DNA of 64,000 nucleotides from assembly GCA_964535215.1 (NCBI GenBank), contig CAZHST010000010.1:21996-85995 (forward strand), read 5' to 3'. Each line of letters starts with the position of its first letter. Positions within the stretch are counted from its first letter, which is position 1. Of this stretch, positions 33,111 to 41,551 are shown piece after piece. The notes below the pieces were generated by a model. It was not told the DNA's origin. It did no database searches and saw only the letters and a program-made list of their open reading frames with translations. The DNA comes from JACQHM01 sp964535215 (GTDB lineage: Bacteria > Methylomirabilota > Methylomirabilia > Methylomirabilales > JACQHM01). The translations under genes and the position numbers were made by a program.

Positions 33111-33743
33111 TCAGTAGTTCGAGAGGGCGATCTTGTGACCATACACCTCCTCGATTCGCCGGGCCGCTAAGGCGATATAGGTCAGCCACTTCAGCAGGCT
33201 CTCCTCGAGGAAACGGAATTTGAACACCTCTGAAACATCGTACTGGATGACGAGACGCACGTCCACCACCGTCCAGACCGCGTTCAGCCTCCTCAGCCAG
33301 AAGGGGTACAGCGTTCCTCCACCCCTCCACAGGAGGCGCTCGCTGGTCAGGAAGAGCTGCCCCGTCCCAACCTTCCTGTTGCGGAAGTAAAGGCCCGGAC
33401 TTTCCACCGAAACGGGAACCTCCTGGAGGAGCTTCACCCGTTTGCTCCTGACCCACAGGACCTCATCCTTTTCGAGATCCATCGAGGGGTCTTGGAGAGG
33501 GACCAGCTTGAGGCCGGCCTTCATCCGATCGTACCACTGGGCCAGGGGGGCTTCCTCCCCCAAGAGGGAGGCCTCGCCCTCGATCACCCGGAGCCGGTAG
33601 TCACCCTCCAGGAACCGGCGGACCTCCCAGGTGACGTGGCAGTTGACACACCACAGCCTATCCGGCTTCCACCATCCCCTCCGCTGGCGCAGGGCGTCAT
33701 CGGTCCCGCAGATCGGGCATCGCCATAGCAGCACCGGGATCAT
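33111..33743 (-). CDS. Zinc-ribbon protein with GRAM/PH-like domain, function unknown
   Basis: 210-aa protein. Residues 8-36 form a zinc ribbon (CPICGTDD, then CVNCHVTW). The later region KVGTGQLFLTSERLLWRGG matches the pattern of GRAM/bacterial-PH domains, in which a strand with T-x-x-R-L-x-W packs against a membrane- or lipid-facing surface. No catalytic motif is visible. The gene sits between the two PlsC-like acyltransferases and shares an ATGA overlap with the upstream one, so it may position lipid or acyltransferase at the membrane. This is an inference from context. Confidence 0.6.
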   Translation of the reverse strand: MIPVLLWRCPICGTDDALRQRRGWWKPDRLWCVNCHVTWEVRRFLEGDYRLRVIEGEASLLGEEAPLAQWYDRMKAGLKLVPLQDPSMDLEKDEVLWVRSKRVKLLQEVPVSVESPGLYFRNRKVGTGQLFLTSERLLWRGGGTLYPFWLRRLNAVWTVVDVRLVIQYDVSEVFKFRFLEESLLKWLTYIALAARRIEEVYGHKIALSNY

Positions 33744-34375
33744 GGCTCCTCGACCAGCCTTCTTATCTCGTCGGCGATCCTCCGGTTGACCGCCTGGAGC
33801 ATCTCCTCATCCACCCTTCCACGGGTCACGGCAGGGAAGCGGAAAGGCTCGCCGATCCGGATCTCCAGCTTTCCCGTCAGCCTGGGGAACCGGGCCCAGC
33901 GAGGCCAGATGGCGTAGCCCCCCCTTAGGACGGTGACGATGATGGGGGCCCCCGAGCGGAGGGCCAACCAGGCCGCCCCGGGCTTGAGCGGCAGCACCCG
34001 GCCATCCCACTCCATCTCCCCTTCGGGGGCAATTGCAATCGGGCGGCCCTTTTGCAGGGCGTTCAGGGCCGTCCAGAGGAAAGGACCTGAATGCCCCACC
34101 CCTTTGAACATAGGGGTGGCTCCTAGGGCCTTCGCGAAGGGGGAGGCCCAGAGGCGTAATCCACTCCCGTAACCACCGATATCCGGTCTGGCCTGGTACA
34201 AGAAAGCCCCCAGGGTGATGTCCAATTTGGAGGAGTGGTGGATGATGAAGATGCAGGGTCCCGTTGCCGGGACGTGTTCTGCCCCCCGGATTTTCAACTT
34301 GTAGAGCCCTCGGGAGAACCCCCGCACCAGGGCGAGGAACCCCGCCACGAAGGCGCGGATCAACCGCTCCAGCAT
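33740..34375 (-). CDS. PlsC-like acyltransferase, copy A
   Basis: 211-aa acyltransferase with H-x4-D in IIHHSSKLDITL and the EGT-like motif IAIAPEGEMEWDG. A hydrophobic N-terminal helix (IRAFVAGFLALVRGF) precedes the catalytic motif. The last 75 residues (KPGAAWLALRSGAP onward) are near identical to copy B at 32437. Its stop overlaps the following zinc-ribbon gene as ATGA. The pair resembles a two-step acylation of one head group, or use of two chain lengths. The C-terminal sharing suggests gene conversion. Confidence 0.82.
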   Translation of the reverse strand: MLERLIRAFVAGFLALVRGFSRGLYKLKIRGAEHVPATGPCIFIIHHSSKLDITLGAFLYQARPDIGGYGSGLRLWASPFAKALGATPMFKGVGHSGPFLWTALNALQKGRPIAIAPEGEMEWDGRVLPLKPGAAWLALRSGAPIIVTVLRGGYAIWPRWARFPRLTGKLEIRIGEPFRFPAVTRGRVDEEMLQAVNRRIADEIRRLVEEP

Positions 34376-34392
34376 GGGAAGGCTCCCAAATC

Positions 34393-36105
34393 TTAGTCAA
34401 GGTAGCCCAGGCCCTTGAGCCGGTTCAGGACCTCCTCTTGGTCATCCTTCGACAACTCAAAGGCCTCCCAGGGCTTCTCAGGGGTCGTGGCGGTATACTC
34501 GATCGGATGCCCCCTTAGCCCTTTCTCCTCGAACAGCTCTGTCAGGACCCGGCCGTCCATATCCCGGGGGACCTTGCACCCCATCAGGTAGAGGATCGTG
34601 GGGGCCAGGTCCATGAGGTTTGCTCCCTGGATGCGATGCCCTCTTCTGAACCCCGGTCCTTGGGCCATCAGGATCCCATCCAGCGTATGGGTGGCCGAAA
34701 GGTCCAGATTGGTGAGGACAAACCTGTTGGTCAGGAAGGTGGCGGGGTTCTGGGCCACATACCCCCTTTCCACAGGGAGGTAGATGATGTCCGGCATCGT
34801 GTCCAGGTACCGGCCTCGATACACCTCCTCCTTGGTAAACACCTGCCCCTCGATCCTCTCCCCGGTCGTTGGATCGGTCAGTCTTTTGAGCTTCTCCACC
34901 AGCTCCTCCCGGAGGGCCTCATACTCTTTCCCGGGTCGGACGCTCCCCTGGGGTTCCCGGCCGGCCAGATTCACCCGGATCTGTCCGAAGCCCAGGGGGG
35001 CGTACGCCCTGGTCCTGGCCCAGTCAATGTCGGCCGGGGAGAGGAAGAGACGGCCAAGGCTTCTCAGGAGCTGGGAACGGCCCTGGAATCCATCCTTCGA
35101 GGGTCGGCCCTTAAGAACCCGCCGCCGGAGGACCGGGAGCCGGAACAGGTTCTTCACCAGGAGGCGGTAGCAGAGCTCCGGCGTCCATCCCCATCGCCAG
35201 AGGAACAGCCTGATCCGGGGGGCCGCTCCCCGCTTGATCTGCAGGTACCCTTCCCGAAGCAGCCAGGCGTTGAGATCAATCCCCTTGGAGATCGGTCCGA
35301 ACCCGTGGTCCGAAAGAACGATCACGACCGCCTCCCGGCCCGCCCTCGCCACAAGTTCCCCGATCCGGCGGTCCAGGCCCTGGTAGAATTCCAGGATCCG
35401 GGGGGAAAACCTCTTGGCCAACCCGGCATCGTACCGGGGGTGGGTGGGGTCCAGGAGGTGCCACAGCCAGTGCTGGATCATATCGGTCGCCAAGGTATGC
35501 AGGATGATGAAGTCGAAGGCCTCCCTTTCCAGGAGATACCCCGCGACCTGCCACTGGTACGCCGTCATCGCCTCACACGCTTTTAAGAACTCCTCGGTCA
35601 TGGTGGGGGAGAGGTTGGCGAGGAAGACAGGCATCTTCACGTGGAGATGGTACGGGCCGAATTTCCCCTCGATCTCCTCCAGTAGTCCCGGGGGGTAGAC
35701 GAAGTCCCGTTTCCCGGGGGGGGTCAAGAGGCCGCTGATCATTACCCCGTTAACCGGTTGGGGGGGATAGGTCGCCGGGACGTTCAACACCGCCACCCGG
35801 TACCCGGCCTCCCCCAGGAGCTGCCACAGAGTCTGCCCATCGCAGGCCGTGGAGGTGATCGGGGTTTCCTCATAGCTCCCCGGCTTCCTCTGCATGAACC
35901 AGGAGACCCCATGCTTGCCAGGATTCTTCCCGGTCATAAAACACTGCCACGCAGGGGCCGTCACAGGCGGGATGGAAGACTTTAAGAGGCCCGAGACCCC
36001 GTTGTCCCTGATCTCCCGCAGGTTAGGCAGTTTGCCCTCATCCATCCAGGGATCCAGCAGGGTAAAGGTCGCCCCGTCCAGACCGATCACGATCACCTTA
36101 GGCAT
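34393..36105 (-). CDS. AlkP-superfamily phosphodiesterase/phosphomutase-like protein 1 of 3
   Basis: 570-aa member of the AlkP superfamily (type I phosphodiesterase/nucleotide pyrophosphatase or COG3379 type). First metal Asp10 is in VIGLDGATF. The nucleophile is probably Thr49 in PPVTAPAWQCFMTG. Second-metal residues are in TDMIQHWLWH and VVIVLSDHGFGP. No signal peptide is evident, so it is likely cytoplasmic. It overlaps the upstream GT1 gene by eight bases. Possible roles are hydrolysis or transfer of a phosphodiester or head-group phosphate on a lipid intermediate. The specific substrate is unknown. Confidence 0.8.
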   Translation of the reverse strand: MPKVIVIGLDGATFTLLDPWMDEGKLPNLREIRDNGVSGLLKSSIPPVTAPAWQCFMTGKNPGKHGVSWFMQRKPGSYEETPITSTACDGQTLWQLLGEAGYRVAVLNVPATYPPQPVNGVMISGLLTPPGKRDFVYPPGLLEEIEGKFGPYHLHVKMPVFLANLSPTMTEEFLKACEAMTAYQWQVAGYLLEREAFDFIILHTLATDMIQHWLWHLLDPTHPRYDAGLAKRFSPRILEFYQGLDRRIGELVARAGREAVVIVLSDHGFGPISKGIDLNAWLLREGYLQIKRGAAPRIRLFLWRWGWTPELCYRLLVKNLFRLPVLRRRVLKGRPSKDGFQGRSQLLRSLGRLFLSPADIDWARTRAYAPLGFGQIRVNLAGREPQGSVRPGKEYEALREELVEKLKRLTDPTTGERIEGQVFTKEEVYRGRYLDTMPDIIYLPVERGYVAQNPATFLTNRFVLTNLDLSATHTLDGILMAQGPGFRRGHRIQGANLMDLAPTILYLMGCKVPRDMDGRVLTELFEEKGLRGHPIEYTATTPEKPWEAFELSKDDQEEVLNRLKGLGYLD

Positions 36106-37387
36106 GGGCAGATCCTCCAGCCCCGGCTGTCCGATCCAGCCCTCCCAGGATCACCTCCGCGGCCCGCTTGGGCCCCTCCTCCAACCGGCATTGGGAACCG
36201 ATCCTTGCGGCCGCCGCCCGATATCCGGGATCCTCCAGGATGGCCTTCACGGTTCGGGTGATCCTCTCCGGCGTCAGCTCGTTTGAGAGGAGCTTTAATC
36301 CAGCCCCCAGGGCCTCAATCCGGCAGATCGCCACCTCATGGGGGATGTTGAACGGGACGCCGATGACCGGCACCCCCTGGCTCAGGGCCTGGTACATCGT
36401 GGGGGCCGAGTGACAGATCACGAGCCTCGCCCGCTTGGCGATCTCCGTCCCGGGAAGGTAGTCGTAGACATGCACGTTCGGAGGGAGGGGGGCCAGCACC
36501 TCCCGGGGCACCAGCCGGGCCAGGGTCATGACCACCTGAACCTCCGGCATCCGGGCCAAGCCCTGGATCAGAGGTTTGAAGACCCGGGGGTTCCCCGAGG
36601 ATCCCATGGTCACATAGATGAGGTCGCGGAGCCCCAGGAGGGCTTCGGGGACCTTCCCATCGGGCTCCCACACCAGAGGGCCGACATAGGCGAAGGTCTT
36701 GGGCAGGTTGACCGTGGGAGCGGTGATCTCGAGATCGGGGAGGATCGCCGCCCGGGACCGCTCCAGGACCTCCTCCAAGCGCTGAGCGGGAGCCCCGCCA
36801 AAACCGGCCAGGAGGGTGTTGTAGAGCCTCAGGAAGAGGCTGTGCAGGCCCTTCCAGAGGTGTCGGGCGAGCCGGGTTTGAAGGTTCTTGGGGAGCCTCG
36901 TGATGAGATCCAGGGCCGGATAGCGGACGAAGAGGGGGAGGTTCCGGGGCAGGCAGGGGTCGAGGGCGCTGTAAGGGGTCAGGTGGGGATGGAAGACCGA
37001 GACAAAGGGGAGGCTGGCAACCCAGGCGGAAACGGGGACGGTGAACCGTCCATCCCAGACGATCAGGTCCGGCTTCACCTCCCTGTACAGCTCCAGTTCC
37101 CCTTCCACAACCCTACGGAGGCTCCGGACCCCCTCCCGGAAAAACGAGACCAGTTGCGGGATGGACCATCGGGTGTACAGGAACCGGAGGCGGTGGTGGG
37201 CAAACCCCCCGCCGACCTCGTGGAACGGGAACCCGGCCTGGGGGAAGAGGGTCCCATAGGGGCCGTTTCCGGCAAACTCGATCTTCCCGTCAAACCGCTC
37301 CCGCAGGGCCCGGGCGACGAGGAGCATCCTGCCGGCATGGCCGATGCCGTCACAGGAAGGCAGAAAGAGGACCTTGGGATCGCTCAT
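36098..37387 (-). CDS. GT1/GT28-type glycosyltransferase
   Basis: 429-aa GT-B protein related to the one at 26630. The N-terminal loop VLFLPSCDGIGHAGRMLLVARAL fits the family. In place of the canonical H-G-G-x-G donor motif it has CHSAPTMYQALSQGVPVIGVP, keeping the His and the surrounding shape. It likely glycosylates a lipid at the inner membrane, but the altered donor loop could mean another nucleotide sugar. It lies between two AlkP-type genes and the VTT membrane protein. Confidence 0.75.
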   Translation of the reverse strand: MSDPKVLFLPSCDGIGHAGRMLLVARALRERFDGKIEFAGNGPYGTLFPQAGFPFHEVGGGFAHHRLRFLYTRWSIPQLVSFFREGVRSLRRVVEGELELYREVKPDLIVWDGRFTVPVSAWVASLPFVSVFHPHLTPYSALDPCLPRNLPLFVRYPALDLITRLPKNLQTRLARHLWKGLHSLFLRLYNTLLAGFGGAPAQRLEEVLERSRAAILPDLEITAPTVNLPKTFAYVGPLVWEPDGKVPEALLGLRDLIYVTMGSSGNPRVFKPLIQGLARMPEVQVVMTLARLVPREVLAPLPPNVHVYDYLPGTEIAKRARLVICHSAPTMYQALSQGVPVIGVPFNIPHEVAICRIEALGAGLKLLSNELTPERITRTVKAILEDPGYRAAAARIGSQCRLEEGPKRAAEVILGGLDRTAGAGGSAHA

Positions 37388-37428
37388 AGGGTTTGGGTCT
37401 TTTGCCCGCGACGGGTTTTCGTCGGGGG

Positions 37429-38130
37429 TTACACAGACCCTTGGCCCGCACCTCGGGTCAAGGCCATGAGGAGGAACCCCCCCACGAGGGGGAGCATCGG
37501 GAACGCCAGCACCAGCGGATCCGTCAGCACGTCACGGACCGAATAGTGTTTCATGAACACCTCAAAGAAGTAGGCGATCATAAAGGTCCTGGGGATAAGC
37601 CCGAGGAAGGTCCCTAACGCGTAATTTCTCAGGGTTATCCTCGTCGCGCTTGAGACATAGTTGACCATCGGGTTGATAAAAAAAATCAATCGCAGGCTGA
37701 ACATGCAGGCCAGTTGATTCCCTCTCCCGATCCACTCATCAAGCTTTTTAAACCTTCCTCTCCTGAACCGCTCGGGAAGGGTTGTGACGAGATACCTTCC
37801 GAGGAGAAAGGCCAGACAGGCCCCACCGGTCATCCCCAGGACCGAGTAAAAGGCCCCGGTCGTCTGTCCAAAGCTTATGGAGCCCAGGCCGATGAACAGG
37901 GGGGGTGGGAGGAATAGAGGGGTTGTTAAGGCGCAGAGGGAGATAAAGGCCATGGGGGCGATGATCCCAAGACCCCGAAGGAACCCCCGGATCTGCTCAG
38001 GGTGAAAGGATTCCGCCCTCACCAGATACCTCATGGCCACGATGATCCCAAGGACGATGATGATCTCTCTCGGGATGGATTTTACGGTACTGCCTAGCAG
38101 GCTCTTCTTCTTCCCTTTAAAGGTAGCCAA
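37429..38130 (-). CDS. VTT-domain (SNARE-associated/TVP38-DedA) membrane protein
   Basis: About 233-aa membrane protein with five or six hydrophobic segments. The VTT core is visible in LFLPPPLFIGLGSISFGQ, the Gly-rich GMTGGACLAFLLGRYL, and RLIFFINPMVNYVSS. DedA/TVP38 proteins act as lipid flippases or scramblases, including for undecaprenyl phosphate (established for some members). It would fit as the exporter for the lipid of this block. The start is uncertain: TTG 38130 overlaps the upstream AlkP gene by 14 bases, a CTG further on is possible, and ATG near 38034 would cut into the first membrane helix. Confidence 0.7.
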   Translation of the reverse strand: MATFKGKKKSLLGSTVKSIPREIIIVLGIIVAMRYLVRAESFHPEQIRGFLRGLGIIAPMAFISLCALTTPLFLPPPLFIGLGSISFGQTTGAFYSVLGMTGGACLAFLLGRYLVTTLPERFRRGRFKKLDEWIGRGNQLACMFSLRLIFFINPMVNYVSSATRITLRNYALGTFLGLIPRTFMIAYFFEVFMKHYSVRDVLTDPLVLAFPMLPLVGGFLLMALTRGAGQGSV

Positions 38131-39826
38131 GCTCCCGAAGCCTTTCAAGGATCTCCTCCTGCTCTTCAACCCTTTGGACAGCCTCGCCCTTCCCCCCATC
38201 GGCTCGGTCGGTCGGCTCAAAACGGTTCTCCCGAAGGAATTCGTCGTGAAAGATCTGGTCCAGCACCTTTCCATCGGTGTCCTTAGGGACAGGGATCCCC
38301 ATGAGATGGAGGATGGTGGGGAAGAGGTCCAGGATGTGGGCGCCGTGGACCCGAAGGGCCTTCCGGAGGGGTTTCCCCTCGGCCAGCAGGATGCCGTTCA
38401 TCGTGTGCATCCCGGTCATCCCCCAGAGGAACGGGGAGAAGATCCTGTTGGAGGGAAAACCGGTCCCCCGACTGTTAGCCCAGTACCGTTTCTTCATGGG
38501 CAGGAAGGTGATATCGGGGGCCTCCTCGAGGAAGGGTCCCCAGTACACCTCATCCCTGGTGAAGACCTCCCCTCCAACCCTTTCCCCCGTCTCCGGGTCC
38601 TTGAGCTCCCGCAGCTTCGCCACGATCTCGGCCCTTAAGGCCTGGTACTCGGCCCCGGGTGAGACACACCCCTGCGGGTAGCGTCCCTTCACGTTGATCT
38701 TGATCTGTCCCCATCCGAACAGGCCAAAGGCCTTTGTCCGGGACCAGTCCACATCGTTCAGCGACAGGAAGACCTCCAGCCCCGAGTGGAGGAGTTTCAA
38801 CTGATCCACCGTCGCCTTGTTTTGATCCTTCAGCATCCTCATGATCAGCCGTCCCAGGGTCAGCCGGATCCACCGCTTTTCGGCGAGGCCCTCCGGGGTG
38901 AGACCCAGCCTCCAGAGCAGGTACTTTAGCCTCGTGAGGGGTCTCCTCCGGAGGACCAGATACCCCTCCCGCATCAACCACACGTTGAGGTTGATGATCT
39001 TGTGGAGCGGGCCGAACCCATGGTCGGACATGATGAAGAGGGTCGTGTCCTCATCCCTCATCCCGGAAAGCTTCCCCACCTCGGCATCGAACCTCCGGTA
39101 GTACTCCAGGATCTTCGGGAGGCCCCTTTCAGCCACCTCCCGCCGATACCGGGGATGGGTGTCATCGAGCAGGTGCCAGAGCCAGTGACAGATCTGATCA
39201 TTGCCGTAGATGTGGAGCATGAGAAAGTGGGGGTCCAGCTTCTCGAGCAGGTAACGGGCCACCTGAAACTGATAGATCATGGCCTCCGTATACTGCCTGA
39301 GAAACTGCTCGATGTCTGAAGCCGATTGGCTGATGGCAAAGGAGGGAGGGAAAGGGTAGAGGGGGTATTTCCCGAATTTTCCTTCAAGCTCCTCGAGAAG
39401 TTCCGGCGGGTAGATGAAGTCCTTCTTCCCCGAGGGGGTCATGAAGTCCCCAACCATGGCCCCATTCACCGGATGGGGGGGGTAGGTCATGGGGACGTTG
39501 AGCACAACGACCCGACCTCCCTCCTGTCCGATCAGGTCCCAGAGGCAGCTCCCCTGCCGGGCCCGGGCGTTCAGGGGTCTGACCCGGTAGCTGGTCTCCT
39601 CCTGGGTGACGAAATCGTAGATGGCGTGTTTTCCGGGGTTCTTGCCCGTCATGAACGAGGTCCAGGCAGGGGCGGTCATGGGGGGGATGGTGGATTCCAG
39701 CTCCCCGCTGACGCCGTTTTCCACCAGCGCCCGGAGGTGGGGCAGGATCCCCTGATCCATCCAAGGGTTCAGGAGGTCAAAGGTCCCCCCGTCCAGACCG
39801 ACGACGAAAACCTTCCTTCGGATCAT
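38117..39826 (-). CDS. AlkP-superfamily phosphodiesterase/phosphomutase-like protein 2 of 3
   Basis: 569-aa AlkP-superfamily enzyme. First metal Asp12 is in VVGLDGGTF and the probable nucleophile is Thr51 in PPMTAPAWTSFMTG. The second-metal residues are in NDQICHWLWH and LFIMSDHGFGP. It follows the third copy by 15 bases and precedes the VTT gene. The three copies share architecture and length within about seven residues, but differ throughout, so they are old duplicates. They probably act at different steps or on different acyl/sugar variants. Confidence 0.8.
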   Translation of the reverse strand: MIRRKVFVVGLDGGTFDLLNPWMDQGILPHLRALVENGVSGELESTIPPMTAPAWTSFMTGKNPGKHAIYDFVTQEETSYRVRPLNARARQGSCLWDLIGQEGGRVVVLNVPMTYPPHPVNGAMVGDFMTPSGKKDFIYPPELLEELEGKFGKYPLYPFPPSFAISQSASDIEQFLRQYTEAMIYQFQVARYLLEKLDPHFLMLHIYGNDQICHWLWHLLDDTHPRYRREVAERGLPKILEYYRRFDAEVGKLSGMRDEDTTLFIMSDHGFGPLHKIINLNVWLMREGYLVLRRRPLTRLKYLLWRLGLTPEGLAEKRWIRLTLGRLIMRMLKDQNKATVDQLKLLHSGLEVFLSLNDVDWSRTKAFGLFGWGQIKINVKGRYPQGCVSPGAEYQALRAEIVAKLRELKDPETGERVGGEVFTRDEVYWGPFLEEAPDITFLPMKKRYWANSRGTGFPSNRIFSPFLWGMTGMHTMNGILLAEGKPLRKALRVHGAHILDLFPTILHLMGIPVPKDTDGKVLDQIFHDEFLRENRFEPTDRADGGKGEAVQRVEEQEEILERLRELGYL

Positions 39827-39841
39827 GCTGACGCTTCCCTT

Positions 39842-41533
39842 CTAGAGGTACCCAAGGCCCCTCAGCCGGTCAATGATGTCGGCCTCATCCTCCTGGGACA
39901 TGGGGAGGGAGACCAGCCCGGTCGGCTCCCCGGGCTCCACGAATTCGACCTGGTGCGAGTCCAGGAAGTCCTCCGTGAACAGCTCCACCAGGACCCTCCC
40001 ATCCATGTCCGTGGGGATCCTCTGCCCCATCAGATAAAGGATCGTCGGGGCCAGATCGAGAAGGCTGGCCCCCTCGATCTTCTTCCCCCGGGCAAGAGGG
40101 GTGCCCCGGGCCATGAGGATGCCGTCCATGCGGTGATTGCCAAACATGAAGGGGTTGTCAATCACGGACCTTCGCATGGTGAAGCCAAGGAGCGAGCCGG
40201 CGATGTACTTGTTCTCTAGAGGCAGGAAGGTGATGTCGGGGGCTTCATCGAGGTGCTCCCCGTGATAGATCTCTTCCTTTGTAAAGATCTCCCCCCCAAC
40301 CTTCTCCCCCGTCGCAGGATCACGGAGGTCCTTGAGCTTTTCCACAAGCTCGTGGCGGAGGGCCTCGTATTCCCTTCCCGGCTTCACGCAGCCCTTCGGG
40401 TTTCTCCCCTCCAGGTTGATGGTGATCTGACCGAGGCCGAGCTTGCAGAAGGCCTTGGTCCGGGCCCAGTCTATGTCGTTCAGCGACAGGAGGAGCTGCC
40501 GGCTTCCTTCCTGGGCCATCCTGAGTCCATCTACAGGGGCCTTATCCGGGAGCTTGAGCCCCCACCGGAGCACCGTCATCTGCAGAAGCTTGATGAGGAA
40601 CCCGTAGGTGAGGCCCAGCTTCCAGGCCAGGTATCGAAGCCGGGCCCCAGGCGTTCCCTTGATGGCGATGTACCCCTGCTCCAGCAGCCACACGTTGAGG
40701 TCAATGAACTTATGGATCGGGCCGAACCCATGGTCGGAGATGACGAAGATCGTCGTTTCATCGTCAACCCTCCTTTGGAGGCGCTCGATCTCCCCATCAA
40801 CGGCCCGGAAGTACCCGATGATCCGTTCCTGGTATTTCCCGGCCAGGTCCTTCTTGTACTTGGGGTGATGGGCATCCATGAGGTCCCACAGCTCATGCTG
40901 GATCCTATCCGTCCCCCAGATGTGCAGCATGACGAAATCGGGATCGTACCGGTCCATCAGGTAGTGGGTGACGGCGAACTTGTACTCCAGCTCCGCGTGG
41001 AGTTCCTGCAGGAACCCCTCGACGTGGGCCTCCGACAGGTTGGCCGAAAAGATCGGGGTCTTGAGGTACAGAGGGTAAGGGCCGAATCGGCTTTCCAGCT
41101 CCTCGACGAGGGAGGGGGGGTAGGTGAAGTCGCGGCGACCCTTCGGGGTGAGGAAATCGGCCACCATCACCCCGTTGACCTGTTGGGGGGGGTAGGTGCA
41201 GGGGACGTTCAAGACCACAACGGTCCTGCCCGCCTCGCTGAGCAGGGTCCAGAGGGTCTTTCCATCCACCAACGTAGCATTCACAGGGATCTCCCGTCCG
41301 CTCGCCTTCTCCCGGGCCGTAAAGTAAAAGATCCCATGCTTTCCAGGGTTCTTGCCCGTCATGAACGAGGACCAGGCAGGGGTGGTGACGGGCGGGATCA
41401 CCGACCGGAGCCGGCCGCTCACCCCCTGTTCCAGCATCGCCCTGAACGTCGGGAGCCTTCCCGCCTCGATCCACGGCTGGAGGATGTCAAAGGTTGCTCC
41501 GTCCAGGCCTATGACGACCACCTTCCTCCTCAC
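39842..41533 (-). CDS. AlkP-superfamily phosphodiesterase/phosphomutase-like protein 3 of 3
   Basis: 563-aa AlkP-superfamily enzyme. First metal Asp11 is in VIGLDGATF and the probable nucleophile is Thr50 in PPVTTPAWSSFMTG. Second-metal residues are in TDRIQHELWD and TIFVISDHGFGP. In copies 1 and 2 the segment after the first His reads WLWH, and here it reads ELWD. It follows the GT2 gene by 18 bases. Likely cytoplasmic. Substrate unknown, as for its paralogs. Confidence 0.8.
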   Translation of the reverse strand: MRRKVVVIGLDGATFDILQPWIEAGRLPTFRAMLEQGVSGRLRSVIPPVTTPAWSSFMTGKNPGKHGIFYFTAREKASGREIPVNATLVDGKTLWTLLSEAGRTVVVLNVPCTYPPQQVNGVMVADFLTPKGRRDFTYPPSLVEELESRFGPYPLYLKTPIFSANLSEAHVEGFLQELHAELEYKFAVTHYLMDRYDPDFVMLHIWGTDRIQHELWDLMDAHHPKYKKDLAGKYQERIIGYFRAVDGEIERLQRRVDDETTIFVISDHGFGPIHKFIDLNVWLLEQGYIAIKGTPGARLRYLAWKLGLTYGFLIKLLQMTVLRWGLKLPDKAPVDGLRMAQEGSRQLLLSLNDIDWARTKAFCKLGLGQITINLEGRNPKGCVKPGREYEALRHELVEKLKDLRDPATGEKVGGEIFTKEEIYHGEHLDEAPDITFLPLENKYIAGSLLGFTMRRSVIDNPFMFGNHRMDGILMARGTPLARGKKIEGASLLDLAPTILYLMGQRIPTDMDGRVLVELFTEDFLDSHQVEFVEPGEPTGLVSLPMSQEDEADIIDRLRGLGYL

Positions 41534-41551
41534 CCTTCCCCTCCCCTCGGG

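Noticed and set aside
39326..40219. A 297-residue plus-strand reading frame
   Set aside because: Overlaps two AlkP-superfamily genes in the opposite direction and is rich in random Gly/Pro/Arg/His.
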